Counted from the first letter of the stretch, positions 50,897 through 61,442 are shown. The stretch: 64,000 nt of DNA from Azorinus chamasolen (GCA_963576725.1 OY755237.1:64705423-64769422); one strand, 5' to 3'. Notes: generated by a model from the sequence alone, not told the origin. Numbers and translations: made by a program.

Positions 50897-51108
50897 TTTA
50901 CCTTTCAACACGGGTTTGTCAAATATACTTTTTTCATACGGCAAACAGGTCAGACATAGTGTGAATATTCAAAGATGTTTTAAAGAAAAGTGTAACATGA
51001 GAAACAGTGCAGACCCTGATGAAAGGTCACCTTTAGGTTTCCTTTCATCTGGATCTACACTGTTTGCAAAGGAGATTCGTGACTCGATCCCCGTACTGAA
51101 AGGGTTAA
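50897..51108. mobile_element. T5 MITE
   Basis: TTTACCTTTCAACACGGG to CCGTACTGAAAGGGTTAA. Hairpin AACAGTGCAGACCCTGATGA / CATCTGGATCTACACTGTTTG with a loose core (GGTCACCTTTAGGTTTCC). Confidence 0.82.
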
Positions 51109-51556
51109 TAACATTGCTTGTTAAACGTGCATAGTTATAGCCATCTATAGAACGCTGACGTGTTATTATCGCTTCTAATCTTCAAATTTTCGACAATAAT
51201 TGTTTCTTATATTTGAATGTAAATCAAAATGCAATGTTTTAAACTTGCTAAGTGTGGTAATTTGAGTGCAGTGATGTGTAATATTCAAGATAAATGGTTT
51301 GATCAGTCGCTTTGAAATTGCTTTTTCAAGGCAATAATGCCAAAATTCTGTTACTTAATACGACAATAAACGTAAACGCAGAACAGAAATAATTGTCATT
51401 TTAATGTTTTTTAGATTTCGTAGAATATCCGAATGCATATCTTTAATAATCTATATTCTTGACAGCTAGGAAATAAGATTATGCTAGTGTAAAACTTAAG
51501 ATTTGATACGTGTGCGTAATAATCAAAATTGTTTCAGGTTTTACAGATGCTATTTA

Positions 51557-51760
51557 CAGTAGAACCTGTCTTAAGCGACCTTATATTGAATGGATGCAGG
51601 CACCTAAAAAACAGGTTGTTACTTAATGCAGGGCAAAAGTAATACAGAAAGCTCCTGCAGGAGCTTTTTGTATTACTTTTGACCTGCATTAAGCTATCAC
51701 CTGACTTATAGGCCCTTAATAATGCCTCCTTCTAATGGTCACTTAAGACAGGTTCTACTG
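51557..51760. mobile_element. P6 hairpin MITE, complete
   Basis: CAGTAGAACCTGTCTTAAGC to GTCACTTAAGACAGGTTCTACTG. Arms GGTTGTTACTTAATGCAGGG and GACCTGCATTAAGCTATCACC, core AAAGCTCCTGCAGGAGCTTT. Reference copy for P6. Confidence 0.9.
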
Positions 51761-51784
51761 TGTATTATCATTTAGACTGCTGTC

Positions 51785-51960
51785 GGGGCATCCATATTTA
51801 CCTTTGCAAACAGTTTGGATTCATCATCCAGATGATTCATCGAATAGCTCGTCTCATCAGGATCCAAACTGATTGACTCCTGATTGCATTTTGAAATATT
51901 CTGTAAAGCAATTTGCTCAGCATGCAAAAATTGTTACTGCATAGCTTGAAAATGTACACT
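51785..51960. repeat. T3-like remnant
   Basis: TTACCTTTGCAAACAGTTTG, ATCCAGATGATTCATCG / CGTCTCATCAGGATCCAAAC, then AGCATGCAAAAATTG. No clear TTAA ends. Confidence 0.55.
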
Positions 51961-52661
51961 GTAACTTTATATCAAGAGGGCACTAAAATGGAAAGAGAAT
52001 ATATAACTAGCAGTTATATAGAAAGGGAATTAGTTATAGATTTAGTAATTATATAGACAGGGGAATCATATATAAATATAATATATCACTAGTAGTTCTA
52101 TGGAACAGAAAATAACATAGATGTTTATAGTTATTACCTAACGCTACATATAACGTGTACTTCGTTGTTTGTATTACCGAACGCTGTATGAAACACCCAA
52201 TTCATTCAGTTGTATGACCTAACGCTCTATATGACGTGTAATTCGTTATGTTTGATTGTTTGATAATGTTTTCTGTTCTGACAACTCTGTTCAATGTGAC
52301 CAAAGTTCTTTAAGGTGTGGAAATAGTTTAACTGGTTCATCCGTTGGACGAACTGTTTCATGCATATAAATTATCATGCGCGAGTCGTTGCGCATAAATG
52401 CGAGGGACATTCTGGGGTTTTACAAGCACCGGTTGCTTTTCAAATGCTTATTTTGAAGTTATTATTATGGAAACTCATGATGTGATCATTTGTTGCCTTA
52501 GTTAGATTATTTCCTATCTAATGGGACCAATTTTGAGCCAATACTTATAAAACATGTTGACTGATTTTCTTTATACCGTATATCCGAGATCGGGCCCGAA
52601 CTTGAAACAAAATGCAGAATGTAAACATGCAAGTGCTCCGCTAACATTGATCGTTTCAGCT
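51961..52661. other. No gene recognised
   Basis: Short near-repeats occur: TATATGACGTGTAATTCGTT at about 52230 against TATAACGTGTACTTCGTTGT at about 52148. Otherwise unassigned. Confidence 0.4.
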
Positions 52662-52778
52662 ATGAAAATGTCGAGATTCGGTGAAGAAGATTTAGCAACT
52701 TTGCTCGAAAATAGAGAATCGCTTAACACAAAAAATGTAATGTCTTATGATTTACACGTTATTCAGAGCATTAGATAA
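52662..52778 (+). CDS. Candidate first exon or fragment, MKMSRFGEEDLATLLENRES-type
   Basis: From ATG 52662: MKMSRFGEEDLATLLENRES followed by LNTKNVM. RF..L...EL..LL...DS.NTKK is a pattern I remember at the N-terminus of Crypton-derived QRICH1/KCTD1-like proteins of molluscs. A GTAATG that could serve as a donor follows LNTKN. GGCCTTCGGCC and AAGTCTTCCCTGACACCTCG lie just downstream. The family link is from memory and the exon may be a transposon fossil. Confidence 0.3.
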   Translation: MKMSRFGEEDLATLLENRESLNTKNVMSYDLHVIQSIR

Positions 52779-52946
52779 TAAAACAATAATTTCATGTGTA
52801 TTTGGCCTTCGGCCTCGAGCAACAGTTCAAAGTCTTCCCTGACACCTCGGGAGAATAGCTTTGAATATTCCCAAACCACACATGGAATAACTGTTTACTA
52901 GCTGTTATAAGACACGGGAATAACATATAGATAACAGTTATATATA

Positions 52947-53144
52947 CAGTAAAACCCCTCTATAACGGCCACTAAATTACATCAAGTACTTTGTGTTAAA
53001 GGCAGGTGGCTGCTTAAAGCAAGGTGAAAGTAAAACAGAACGCTCAGGAGCGTTGTTTTATTTTCACCTTGCTTTAAGCAGCCACCTGCCCTAAATACCA
53101 ATTAATTAACACGATTTAGTGGCCGTTATAGAGAGGTTTTACTG
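52947..53144. mobile_element. P1 hairpin MITE, complete
   Basis: CAGTAAAACCCCTCTATAAC to GGCCGTTATAGAGAGGTTTTACTG, TA both sides. Arms GGCAGGTGGCTGCTTAAAGC and GCTTTAAGCAGCCACCTGCC. The core is shortened to GAACGCTCAGGAGCGTT. Confidence 0.92.
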
Positions 53145-53161
53145 TAAAGGGAAATGACGTA

Positions 53162-53513
53162 CTGTTGAACTTCGTTATCTCGAACACGGATAACTTAAAT
53201 TTCGGGATAACTCGAAGAAAATGTTCGGTCAATCCACAATTTACAATTTAGAGTTGTTCTAAAATAATTATATTTCTAAGCATCTCTAGAAACATATGTG
53301 ACACGTAATGCAGGTCGAACGTACTGCTGAAAGGAGCTATTAAGGAGCTATTAAGCAGGTCAAAAGCAATGCTGAAAGCTTTCAGTCTTACTTTAGACAT
53401 GCATGAATTGTGAAAGTGAGAAATAATCCAGATTAGAAATCGCCTGACTCGAACCTGTTATCTAGAAGTAATCCATATGGTTTACTGAAGTTCGAGAGAT
53501 CGAAGTTCAACTG
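53162..53513. mobile_element. P5 MITE, decayed hairpin
   Basis: CTGTTGAACTTCGTTATCTC to GAGATCGAAGTTCAACTG, TA on the right. AAAGGAGCTATTAAGGAGCT is duplicated where the core should be, then ATGCTGAAAGCTTTCAG. Confidence 0.75.
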
Positions 53514-53609
53514 TATACACGTATGATCTGAAACTGGTACAAACGTATATGATTTCATACCGAACCACCAAAATACCAGTACTTCTGATAGATTTTGGTA
53601 TTTTATGTA

Positions 53610-54024
53610 CAGTAGAACCCTTCTAATGCGACCACCCAAAAGGGACATAATTCTGGGTGGCAGAGGCAGGTGGTAGCTTAACGCAGGGCAAAGGTCATGC
53701 AGAAAGCTTTCTGCACTTATGACGTCCTGCATTAACCCTTTCCCTGTTCTGCAGTTAAGCCAAATTCCAATACCTACTGAATATTCATTAGCAGAAAGAA
53801 AATAATTATGAAATATGGATGGTGGAAAGTATTTTAGAAAGCAAAGAAACAGATCTATCAAATTCCAATAGCAAACAGAGCAGACCCTGATCAGATGGCT
53901 CCTGTCTGCTCTGTTTGCAAATGCGTGAAAACACGTTTATATGAGGGAAAGTGTTAAGCAACCACCTGCTTTAAACGACACCAGTGGCTGTTTATCAAGT
54001 GGTCGAATAAGCAGTGTGTTACTG
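53610..54024. mobile_element. P3 MITE split by a T1 element
   Basis: CAGTAGAACCCTTCTAATGC to GGTCGAATAAGCAGTGTGTTACTG, TA both sides. The arm CCTGCATTAAGCAACCACC is broken at its TTAA by 53732-53957, with TTAA on both sides. Confidence 0.9.
53732..53957. mobile_element. T1 MITE nested in P3, one hairpin arm lost
   Basis: TTAACCCTTTCCCTGTTCTG to TATATGAGGGAAAGTGTTAA. GCAGACCCTGATCAGATGGC TCCTG is followed directly by TCTGCTCTGTTTGC. Confidence 0.9.
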
Positions 54025-54641
54025 TATGTACTGATGAACAGCAGAACCGACAGCTTGTCGCGATTGATATCTACGACCAGAAAAGAAGTTTGTCAGCTTT
54101 AGAAACAGATAGAAGTCACATGACGCTAGCTCTGGGGAATAATGTGAATGTGACAGCACAGTAACTCTCACTCACTTCAAACACTGTGCTACAATACTGG
54201 CGGTGTGTGTTGGAACATTGTCATGCAACAGTCAAACATATCTGAAACCTGCGGGCGACATTTTTGGTAGCACTTTTTGTGTTTTTCAAGATGACACCAC
54301 GTTTGTACCTACCATTCAAACTTCTACACCTGCGATCCCTTCGCTATTGAAGAATATGGCACGCAACATGTTTATTGTACCAATCTGCGTTATGCAATTA
54401 TTGGCCGTTGGTTATGATTGGTGCCAACATTTTGTTCCAAACATTTATCACAGGTTCCTAACATGTTACATCATTTGTAAATTATTTTTGTCGTACTTTG
54501 GGAACATATTGTTTTGTAGTTTCAACATGTTTCAATATTTTCTTATATATATAATATAAAATATAAAATAAACCAGTGAGAGTGAAATGCCAAGAATGCG
54601 TGCACTATCTCTTACAATAAATCGAACATAATTTTGAAGTA
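54025..54641. other. No gene recognised
   Basis: A 118-codon + frame at 54203-54559 runs into AT-rich sequence rich in Phe, Tyr and Ile and has no family motif, so I do not call it. Confidence 0.4.
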
Positions 54642-54846
54642 CAGTAAAACCTCGATTATTCGAATTTTCGGTATAGAAGAATTTAGACTCTTTTAGGCAG
54701 GTGGCTGCTTAATGCATGGTGAAAGTCATGCAGAAAGCTCCTAGAGGAGCTTTCTGCATGACTTTCACCATGCATTAAGCTGCCACCTGTATTAAAGATC
54801 GATAATATATACGTATTTTAGTGTTCGAATAATCGAAGTTTTACTG
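54642..54846. mobile_element. P4 hairpin MITE, complete
   Basis: CAGTAAAACCTCGATTATTC to GAATAATCGAAGTTTTACTG, TA both sides. Arms GCAGGTGGCTGCTTAATGCA and TGCATTAAGCTGCCACCTG, core AAAGCTCCTAGAGGAGCTTT. Reference copy for P4. Confidence 0.93.
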
Positions 54847-54860
54847 TATTTCTGTGATTT

Positions 54861-55076
54861 TTAACTCATTCCCTCTTTTTGACGCCGTTTGACGCCTTTG
54901 TAAAAGTCACTTTCTGAAACCATTGTGATAGGAGCATGGGAGCAAATGCTCTATTTATCACAATGGTTTCAAAACGACACAATTCTATTTTTGTCCTTTT
55001 CTTTGGTAAATGCTCCTTTTCGGTAGATTTAGTCAAAGAGGTAGGCTCTAAACTAGCATATGAGAGAATGGGTTAA
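54861..55076. mobile_element. T2 hairpin MITE
   Basis: TTAACTCATTCCCTCTTTTTG to TGAGAGAATGGGTTAA, 216 bp. The arm before the core is shortened (CATTGTGATAGGAGCATGGG), the returning arm complete. It starts 15 bp after the P4 element. Confidence 0.87.
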
Positions 55077-55700
55077 AATGTTGTCGTAACTGGTCGCTGT
55101 CGTTGGTCGACCTGTTTTCGGAAGATTTTCAACAAACACCACAATCAAATTTCCTTTTCCATCATCATATTTGTGCATGTTGCCAGTCGCGGAGACGTTT
55201 TTATCTTTCAAAATATTGTAAGTTTAAATTAATATACTGCTTAAATCTTATGGGATTTGGCTATGCACTCACTGACTTTCTCTGTGATAGCGATGTAACA
55301 TGCATTTCTGCCACCTAGTTAGAATATCCTATGATACATGAATATATTTAGTGACATGTATGGTTTGTATGTGGTTTGCCTGCTTGACTTTACTACTTTT
55401 CCATTTATAGAATGTGCAACTTCAACAAGAAAACACGATCAAAATATCAACATATTAGACTAGGGGTGTTCGAAATGTAACTAATTTTGTAACTTTTGTT
55501 TCAAGACCCATTCTCATAAAACAATCTTATAAAAAACATTTTACAATATCTACATATTTTAATGTATATGTGACGAAATACTAAAGTGTTTATGTAAGTG
55601 GCATGCAGCTATTTGTATTCGTACTTGATTTATTTGAATGACAAACTATGATACATTACTCATTTGTTAACTGTACATTTTTCTTTATTGAAATAAAGTA
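55077..55700. other. No gene recognised
   Basis: A 71-codon + frame at 55103-55318 has no motif. AT-rich. Confidence 0.4.
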
Positions 55701-55851
55701 CAGTAAACCCCCTTTAAAACGGGATTTTGATAAAGAACAATTTAGGACTTTTACGTCTTTGGAAGCTTTCTGCATAACTTTGAACCCCTATCAATCTGTT
55801 ACCTGTCTGAGAAAAAACATATTTATATTCTGCTTTAGAGGAATGATATTG
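55701..55851. mobile_element. P2 MITE, internally deleted
   Basis: CAGTAAACCCCCTTTAAAAC, TTTGGAAGCTTTCTGCATAA and CTATCAATCTGTTACCTGTC, then a decayed end CTTTAGAGGAATGATATTG. Only one arm remains. Confidence 0.65.
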
Positions 55852-55941
55852 TAGCAAATACACAGGGTTTACATCATCTTGATACAAACTAGTTCCATTA
55901 ATTACCAATATAAGGGGCGTGAGAAAAGTATGAGTCTAGTA

Positions 55942-56142
55942 CAATAAAGCCCCTGTAAACGGGACATTCAAGTTAACATCAATGCCAGTATGTTAGAGAG
56001 ATGGCCGCTTAATGCAGGGTGATAGTTATGCAGAACGCTAACAAAGGAGCTACCAGCATGCCATCTATCCTGCATTAAGCGATTACCTTCCTAAAATACA
56101 TATTTTTTTTTATCAAAGTTCAGGTTTAGAGGGGTTGTACTG
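55942..56142. mobile_element. P2 hairpin MITE
   Basis: CAATAAAGCCCCTGTAAACG to CAGGTTTAGAGGGGTTGTACTG. Arms GATGGCCGCTTAATGCAGGG and ATCCTGCATTAAGCGATTACC. Confidence 0.82.
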
Positions 56143-56787
56143 CACCTACATCCAACATTTAATTGATTTATCTTGAACATGTAGAGACAAGGAATTAGTA
56201 AATTGAACCCCTATCAGTTATTATCAACCTCCCTCAATTATTCAAATCCAGTGCTAATGTATACTAATTAGCGCAAAATATGTCACTATAATTTATGCAC
56301 TGAACAACTCATATTACTCTGTTAATATCAATTAAATGGCAATATCTACTTGGCTAGTTTCATAGATAATAATGTGCTCAATGCGTGCAGCCTGTCCAAT
56401 CATTAAGGAAATATGTACCTAAAATAGGTCACTGTTCTAATAGATATTCTGCTTCGGAAAACGCTTGGACTAGCTAAAGCTCTAACTAACTGTTTTCCTA
56501 CGCCTCAACAGATAATAAACTTGTCAATATACGACACCGACCTTGTATTCTCTATGGAGTAATATATTAGCTAAACTGGATTTAGAGCGTAGACAGCGGT
56601 TTTGATTGTCTGACTCCCAAGTCATTTGTTTCTTTAATTTGGTGCTTTATTGCGTTAGTCAGGATACATAACATACTTCTTTGGAATAAACGCACTCGTT
56701 TGGCAACACATGTTTCCATTTTTAAACATTTTAAATCCATTTAATTGGCCATTGTTTGCGTTAAAAGGAATGCGTTCTCCTAAACTA
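56143..56787. other. No gene recognised
   Basis: AT-rich spacer without motif. Confidence 0.4.
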
Positions 56788-57004
56788 TTAACACTATGAT
56801 ATTAAACGTAGAGCATTTGAATAAATCTACCGAAAAGGAACATTTACTAGACAAATATAAATTTTGTAATTATGTAGTTTTGAAACCATTGTGACAAATA
56901 GAGTATTTGCTGCTGTGAATCAAATGCTCTATTTTTCACAATGGTTTCCAAAAGTGATTGATCTTAGAGGCGTCAACAGACGCCAGTATGAGGGAATGGG
57001 TTAA
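56788..57004. mobile_element. T2 hairpin MITE, reversed
   Basis: TTAACACTATGATATTAAACG to GTATGAGGGAATGGGTTAA. Hairpin ACAAATAGAGTATTTGCTGC / GTGAATCAAATGCTCTATTT. Confidence 0.83.
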
Positions 57005-57173
57005 ACGTAGAGCATTCATTTACAAGTATAGGTTAAGCCAAACAACCAATTGCACAACGATCTAGCTTGTGAAACATAAGTGTATGTATCACTTGTTATA
57101 ATCTTAACCCTTGTCCCACCCTAATTTTCTCACTGGTGACACACGTAATTCTGTATTTCATGACTGTACAATA

Positions 57174-57342
57174 CAGACAACCCTCTCTATAACGACCACT
57201 AAATTTGTTTTAATTTGTTGGCATTTAGGGCAGGTGGCTGTTTAAAGCAAGGTGAAAGTAAAACAGAACGCTCCTATAGCCACCTGCCTTTAACACAAAA
57301 TACTTGATGCAATTTAGTGGCCGTTAAAGAGAGGTTTTACTG
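57174..57342. mobile_element. P1 MITE lacking one hairpin arm
   Basis: CAGACAACCCTCTCTATAAC to GGCCGTTAAAGAGAGGTTTTACTG, TA both sides. AGAACGCTCCTATAG is followed at once by CCACCTGCC, so the returning arm is deleted. Opposite orientation to 48250-48453. Confidence 0.88.
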
Positions 57343-57712
57343 TAATTGTTGCAAGTTGAATTTTGGTTATCTGATGTAAGGGAGGGATTTGGAAAGGGAT
57401 TTAAATATGATTCCGAAAGAAATTTTATCTTTAACAGTGTCAATTACTTTCTATGCTGAAACTAGTTTGCAAACGCGTCCATTCCATCCCTTTCACGTCT
57501 ATATATTGCTTTTTGGTACACCTGAACTTAGTAGTGAAGAAAATGGAGATATGGTTTTAGCTGTACACACATGAGGATATCAACACATTTGAAAATCAAT
57601 TACAATTATCAGCATTGAGACTCTTAGCCTCTTTCTGCACTTCTTTTCTCATTCACCAGTTTCTTCTTGTCCCAGTTTTTGTTAACAGTTTCCTTAGACA
57701 AATCTCGGTTAG
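57343..57712. other. No gene recognised
   Basis: A 61-codon + frame at 57389-57574 has no motif or splice support. Confidence 0.4.
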
Positions 57713-57880
57713 TTTACCCTTACTTCGCGGGACACGATTCACTATTGTCTTTTGCAAGCAGTGTAGACCCAGATGAAAGGGCACATAGAGGATCCCTCTC
57801 ATCAGGGTCTGCACTGTTTGTCATGTTACACTTTGTTTTAGAAAATCCCTAAACATTCAATGTAAGCTTGACCCGTTTAA
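57713..57880. mobile_element. T5 MITE
   Basis: TTTACCCTTACTTCGCGGG, hairpin GCAGTGTAGACCCAGATGAA / CTCATCAGGGTCTGCACTG, then GTTACACTTTGTTTTAG and ACCCGTTTAA. Opposite orientation to 50897-51108. Confidence 0.7.
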
Positions 57881-58153
57881 ATTTTGAAATAGTCCATTTT
57901 GAAAAGTCAGCGTTGTAAGGGCTACACTTTAGTTTCGTCCGGTAAGTCTTTGAATCCAGATAATACACCGAGTATTCTCAGCATCTCAGGATCCGAACAA
58001 ATGTGTCGGTCAATGCCCCAAACACTAGGATGAATCGCTACAAACACCACAACAGATAAGGGGTTAGCCACTTACTTGTAGGAAGCAGCTAATCTTTTTT
58101 TCAGTTTGTCAGGATTAATTGTAACAACGATTCAACGTAATGCATCATAGTTA

Positions 58154-58428
58154 TAGTAAAGTCTCGCTAATAAGACAATTCAAATGAAGTATAATTCTGG
58201 ATTATTAAAATAGGTGGTAGCTTAATGCAGAAGGCGCATGTACGAGCTTTCTGAATTACGTTTGTCCTGTATTAACTCTATGCAAGAAACTGAAATAAAT
58301 TTTGAATAGCTATGATCAGACAGTCACAAATTTTGGATCCTTATGAGACGCCAAACTTGTTGCATTGGTAATCATGGTGACGCCTATGTTCATAAATTAT
58401 GCGGTCGAATTAGCGAGACGAAATTACT
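58154..58428. mobile_element. P3 MITE with an internal T3-like remnant
   Basis: TAGTAAAGTCTCGCTAATAA, arm GGTGGTAGCTTAATGCAG, then after GTCCTGTATTAA foreign sequence with GGATCCTTATGAGACGCC, and a P3 end TGCGGTCGAATTAGCGAGAC. Probably a further T-in-P nesting, much decayed. Confidence 0.6.
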
Positions 58429-58429
58429 C

Positions 58430-58589
58430 ACTTAAATAATCCTGTTTTATTTCCCCCACAAAACCCTGTATTATGACTATTCTTTAGAATCGTCTCTTTG
58501 AGACGATTCTAAAAAGTGATTGTAGTATAGGTTTTGGTGGAGAAATGACGCTTTTAGCATTTGGGTACGAATCTTTATCTGTATCTCTG
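58430..58589. mobile_element. P8 MITE, left end decayed
   Basis: AAAACCCTGTATTATGACTA, GAATCGTCTCTTTGAGACGA, TATAGGTTTTGGTGGAGAAA and the right end GTACGAATCTTTATCTGTAT-CTCTG. Confidence 0.7.
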
Positions 58590-58756
58590 TGAGTATTTAA
58601 GAATTGCTATACAAACATAAACCTGTAGAATTTGCAAACAGCAAAGACCCAGATGACCTGTTCTTTTTAGACTAGACCAGATTCTACACTGTATGTCGCA
58701 CAGTTCATTGAAAAGTAGCAAACATTGCAAACCCTAATCAAACGCCATTTTTTGAC

Positions 58757-58926
58757 CTTAAAAAAATTACCTATGTAAACAGTTTGGATCCAGATGAGAC
58801 GACGAGGCATTCGGCGTCTCATCAGGGTCCAAACTGTTTGACACCCTGACTGGACTTTGTTAGACCATCTGAGTATAGCTTGGAACTTGAAAATGTAGTG
58901 ATTTATCTCAACAGGCTAAAGGTTAA
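58757..58926. mobile_element. T3-type MITE
   Basis: Hairpin GTAAACAGTTTGGATCCAGA / CTCATCAGGGTCCAAACTG with core CGACGAGGCATTCGGCG, ending CAACAGGCTAAAGGTTAA. The left TTAA is blurred. Confidence 0.78.
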
Positions 58927-59041
58927 CACATGACTGCTGAATGGTTTTGTACTGTTTTGGAAATTAAGACTATACAGCCATTAGCCTGTAAAAAACGATG
59001 TCTACTTATTCTCCAATCTATTATAATTGTTGATTGAAGTA

Positions 59042-59360
59042 CAGTTGAACTTCGATATCTCGAACTCGGATAACTCGAACTTCGAGATAACTCGAACAAA
59101 ACGTTCGGTTCTTCCAACTCTTACAATACAGAATTGCTCTATAATGTATCGCTACAGATATTCAGAAACACATGTGACAGCTTAATACAGGTCTAAAGTA
59201 ATGATGAAAGCTCCTACAGGAGCTTTCAGCATTACTTTAGACCTGTAATAAGCTGTGGCATTGAGAAATCGTTCAGATAAGAAATCCGATGACTCGAACT
59301 CCTGTTATCTCGAACTAATTTGTACGGTCCCTTGAAGTTCGAGTTATTGAAGTTCAAGTG
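59042..59360. mobile_element. P5 hairpin MITE, complete
   Basis: CAGTTGAACTTCGATATCTC to GAGTTATTGAAGTTCAAGTG, TA both sides, 319 bp. Both ends contain further CTCGAACTTCGAGATAACTC-type palindromes. Core AAAGCTCCTACAGGAGCTTT. Reference copy for P5. Confidence 0.9.
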
Positions 59361-59579
59361 TACTTCCGAATCGTTCAAGCTTTTGTGAAACTATAGACAT
59401 AGTATCATAGAAGTTGGATCTAGAAAACATTTCGGTGATAAAATTGACTCAAATGTTAGACAGTTTGGATTCTAATACGGTGTTTAATTACTTGCACTTC
59501 CATGTGGATTCAACATTGTTGCAAAAGTTGTTATGGATTTGACCGTACAGAACGGAGAAAATCACACATGCCAGTAGTA

Positions 59580-59739
59580 CAGTAGAACCCCTCTAATAAG
59601 ACTAATGCAGGACAAAAGTAAAGCAGAAAGCTCCTCTAGGACCTTTTTGCATTACTTTTGTCCTGAATTAAGCTACCACCTGCATCTAGAACCTAAAATT
59701 ATACCTCTGTTAGGTGATCGCATTAGCGGGGTTTTACTG
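59580..59739. mobile_element. P3 hairpin MITE, shortened
   Basis: CAGTAGAACCCCTCTAATAA to GATCGCATTAGCGGGGTTTTACTG, TA both sides. Part of the left arm is missing; core AAAGCTCCTCTAGGACCTTT. Confidence 0.87.
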
Positions 59740-59920
59740 TACATTCTGATGACTGTCTGTTAACCTCATATGGTAATTTCCCATGCGTTTATAAACACAT
59801 ATATCACGTCTCGTATCAACAAATGTACTACGTGTGACATGACAGTTGAACAACATTTCTAGAGAAAATGTGATTTATTGATACGCTTGAACGTAAGGCT
59901 TATCCAAAATATCCGTATAT

Positions 59921-60326
59921 GCTTCAAAGGTCCCGATAAGATGCGTAAATTTAATCATTTTCAAGAATAGCTCCGTTATTATTCCGCCATACCTTATATT
60001 GTGACCACTCTTTAGAATCGTCTACAGTGAAACCTCTCTAAACCGGACGTTATTTTGGTATAAATATCGGTTTTGGAGACAGGTGGCGGCTTAATGCAGG
60101 GTGAAAGTCATGCAGAAAGCTCCTCTAGGAGCTTTCTGCATGACTTTTACCCTGCATTAAGCAGTCGCCTGCCTAAAAAACTAAATTCTTCTCTTCTAGA
60201 ATTCCGGTTTAGAGGGGTTTTACTGTATTTGAGAGACGGTTCTAAAGAGTAGTCACTGTGTAGGAAGGGTTCGGTGGAGAAATGACGATTTTAGAATTTG
60301 GGTTGGCACCTTTATCTGTAGCTGTG
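59921..60326. mobile_element. P8 MITE split at its palindrome by P2
   Basis: CGATAAGATGCGTAAATTT, TATTGTGACCACTCTTTAGA before the insert; GAGACGGTTCTAAAGAGTAG, GGTTCGGTGGAGAAATGACG and CCTTTATCTGTAGCTGTG after it. Confidence 0.8.
60025..60225. mobile_element. P2 hairpin MITE nested in P8
   Basis: CAGTGAAACCTCTCTAAACC to CCGGTTTAGAGGGGTTTTACTG between TA 60023-60024 and 60226-60227. Core AAAGCTCCTCTAGGAGCTTT. Reference copy for P2. Confidence 0.93.
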
Positions 60327-60499
60327 GGTTTATAAAGTGTTAAAAGAGATACTATGGATGGAAAAAAGCCATCCCATTGTCTGACTTCCAAATTTCATTT
60401 TCACTTCTCTCTGTATTTTACATGACATCGACAATAATACATGTAGTAAGAATGTTGTGACTCTATTTGATTCCGATTGGTCTCTAATATACACTTAAA

Positions 60500-60745
60500 T
60501 TTACATCTCGAACCATACAAATTACTTCGAGATAACAGAAGTTTAATGCTGGTCTACAATAATGCTGAAAACTCCTGTTGGAGATTTCAACATTACTTAA
60601 GCTGTCCCATATGTTTTAGTACAGTTGCGTAGTGAAACAATTTAGAACAATTCTGTACGGTAAAATTTGAAGGATCGAACTTTTAGTTCGAGGAATCCAA
60701 AAGTTCGAGTTATATCAGTTTGAGATATCTAAGTTCCAATGCAAT
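60500..60745. mobile_element. P5 MITE, decayed
   Basis: ACTTCGAGATAACAGAAGTT, AAAACTCCTGTTGGAGATTT, TTCGAGTTATATCAG and GAGATATCTAAGTTCCAATG. Confidence 0.6.
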
Positions 60746-60818
60746 GTAAAGTACGAACGTTACATATAGTACTTTAACACACATACATGTATATGGAGAG
60801 TATACAATTATATATATA

Positions 60819-61024
60819 AAGTAAAACCCCTCTGATGCGAACACTTTATGAATGGAAATAAATGTCTTTAAAAACAGGTTTAATGCTTAATGCAGGTCGA
60901 AAGTTATGCAGAAAGCTCCTGCAGGAGCTTTCTGCATAACTTTCGACCTGCATCAAGCTACCACCTGTATTTAAGATCCAGAATTACACATCGTTTTGGT
61001 GGTCGCATTAGAGAGGTTTTACTG
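60819..61024. mobile_element. P3 hairpin MITE
   Basis: AAGTAAAACCCCTCTGATGC to GGTCGCATTAGAGAGGTTTTACTG, TA both sides. Arms TTAATGCAGGTCGAAAGTTA and TAACTTTCGACCTGCATCAA, core AAAGCTCCTGCAGGAGCTTT perfect. Confidence 0.9.
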
Positions 61025-61136
61025 TACCTATATAACAGGTTAGATATATACACACTTATTACAACATATTAAGTCCTTAAGTACATGGACATTGTACTTG
61101 TTGATGCTGAAATATTGATGTACCGAGAATAATTGT

Positions 61137-61424
61137 TTAATTATCAAATTGAACTTCTGAAATGGTCGGTCTGTACCCCATGAAAGGTTTTGGGCATTCA
61201 GCAGTCATGTTCAGAATTGATTTTAGGCATTTGTAGGGACGTTCAATAGACGGGTCGATTTCTAATTTTGGTAAGAACTTGTGACCCAATTCTTTTGTAA
61301 TGTCACCTTGTATTATGTGCTGTAAAGGTGTTTGTGATGTACTTCTATCTTGATTTGCCTTGTATATGTTTATTGTGGACAATTGAAAATGAAATATGAT
61401 TAACCTTAAATCATCTGTATTCAA
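61137..61424 (-). CDS. Candidate terminal exon, unknown protein
   Basis: A minus-strand frame of 95 codons ends ...RPYKCLKSILNMTAECPKPF MGYRPTISEVQFDN before a stop. The C-terminal pattern L..I...T..C......RPTISEV recalls the last helix of a protein-kinase domain. The upstream ATACAAG could be an acceptor but is weak. Nothing else in the neighbourhood supports a kinase gene, and the PON gene lies just upstream on the same strand. Confidence 0.3.
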   Translation of the reverse strand: MNTDDLRLIIFHFQLSTINIYKANQDRSTSQTPLQHIIQGDITKELGHKFLPKLEIDPSIERPYKCLKSILNMTAECPKPFMGYRPTISEVQFDN

Positions 61425-61442
61425 TTAAACCACTTTCCTGTG

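Noticed and set aside
54203..54559. 118-codon + strand frame
   Set aside because: It becomes low-complexity Phe/Tyr/Ile-rich in AT-rich DNA and has no motif I recognise.
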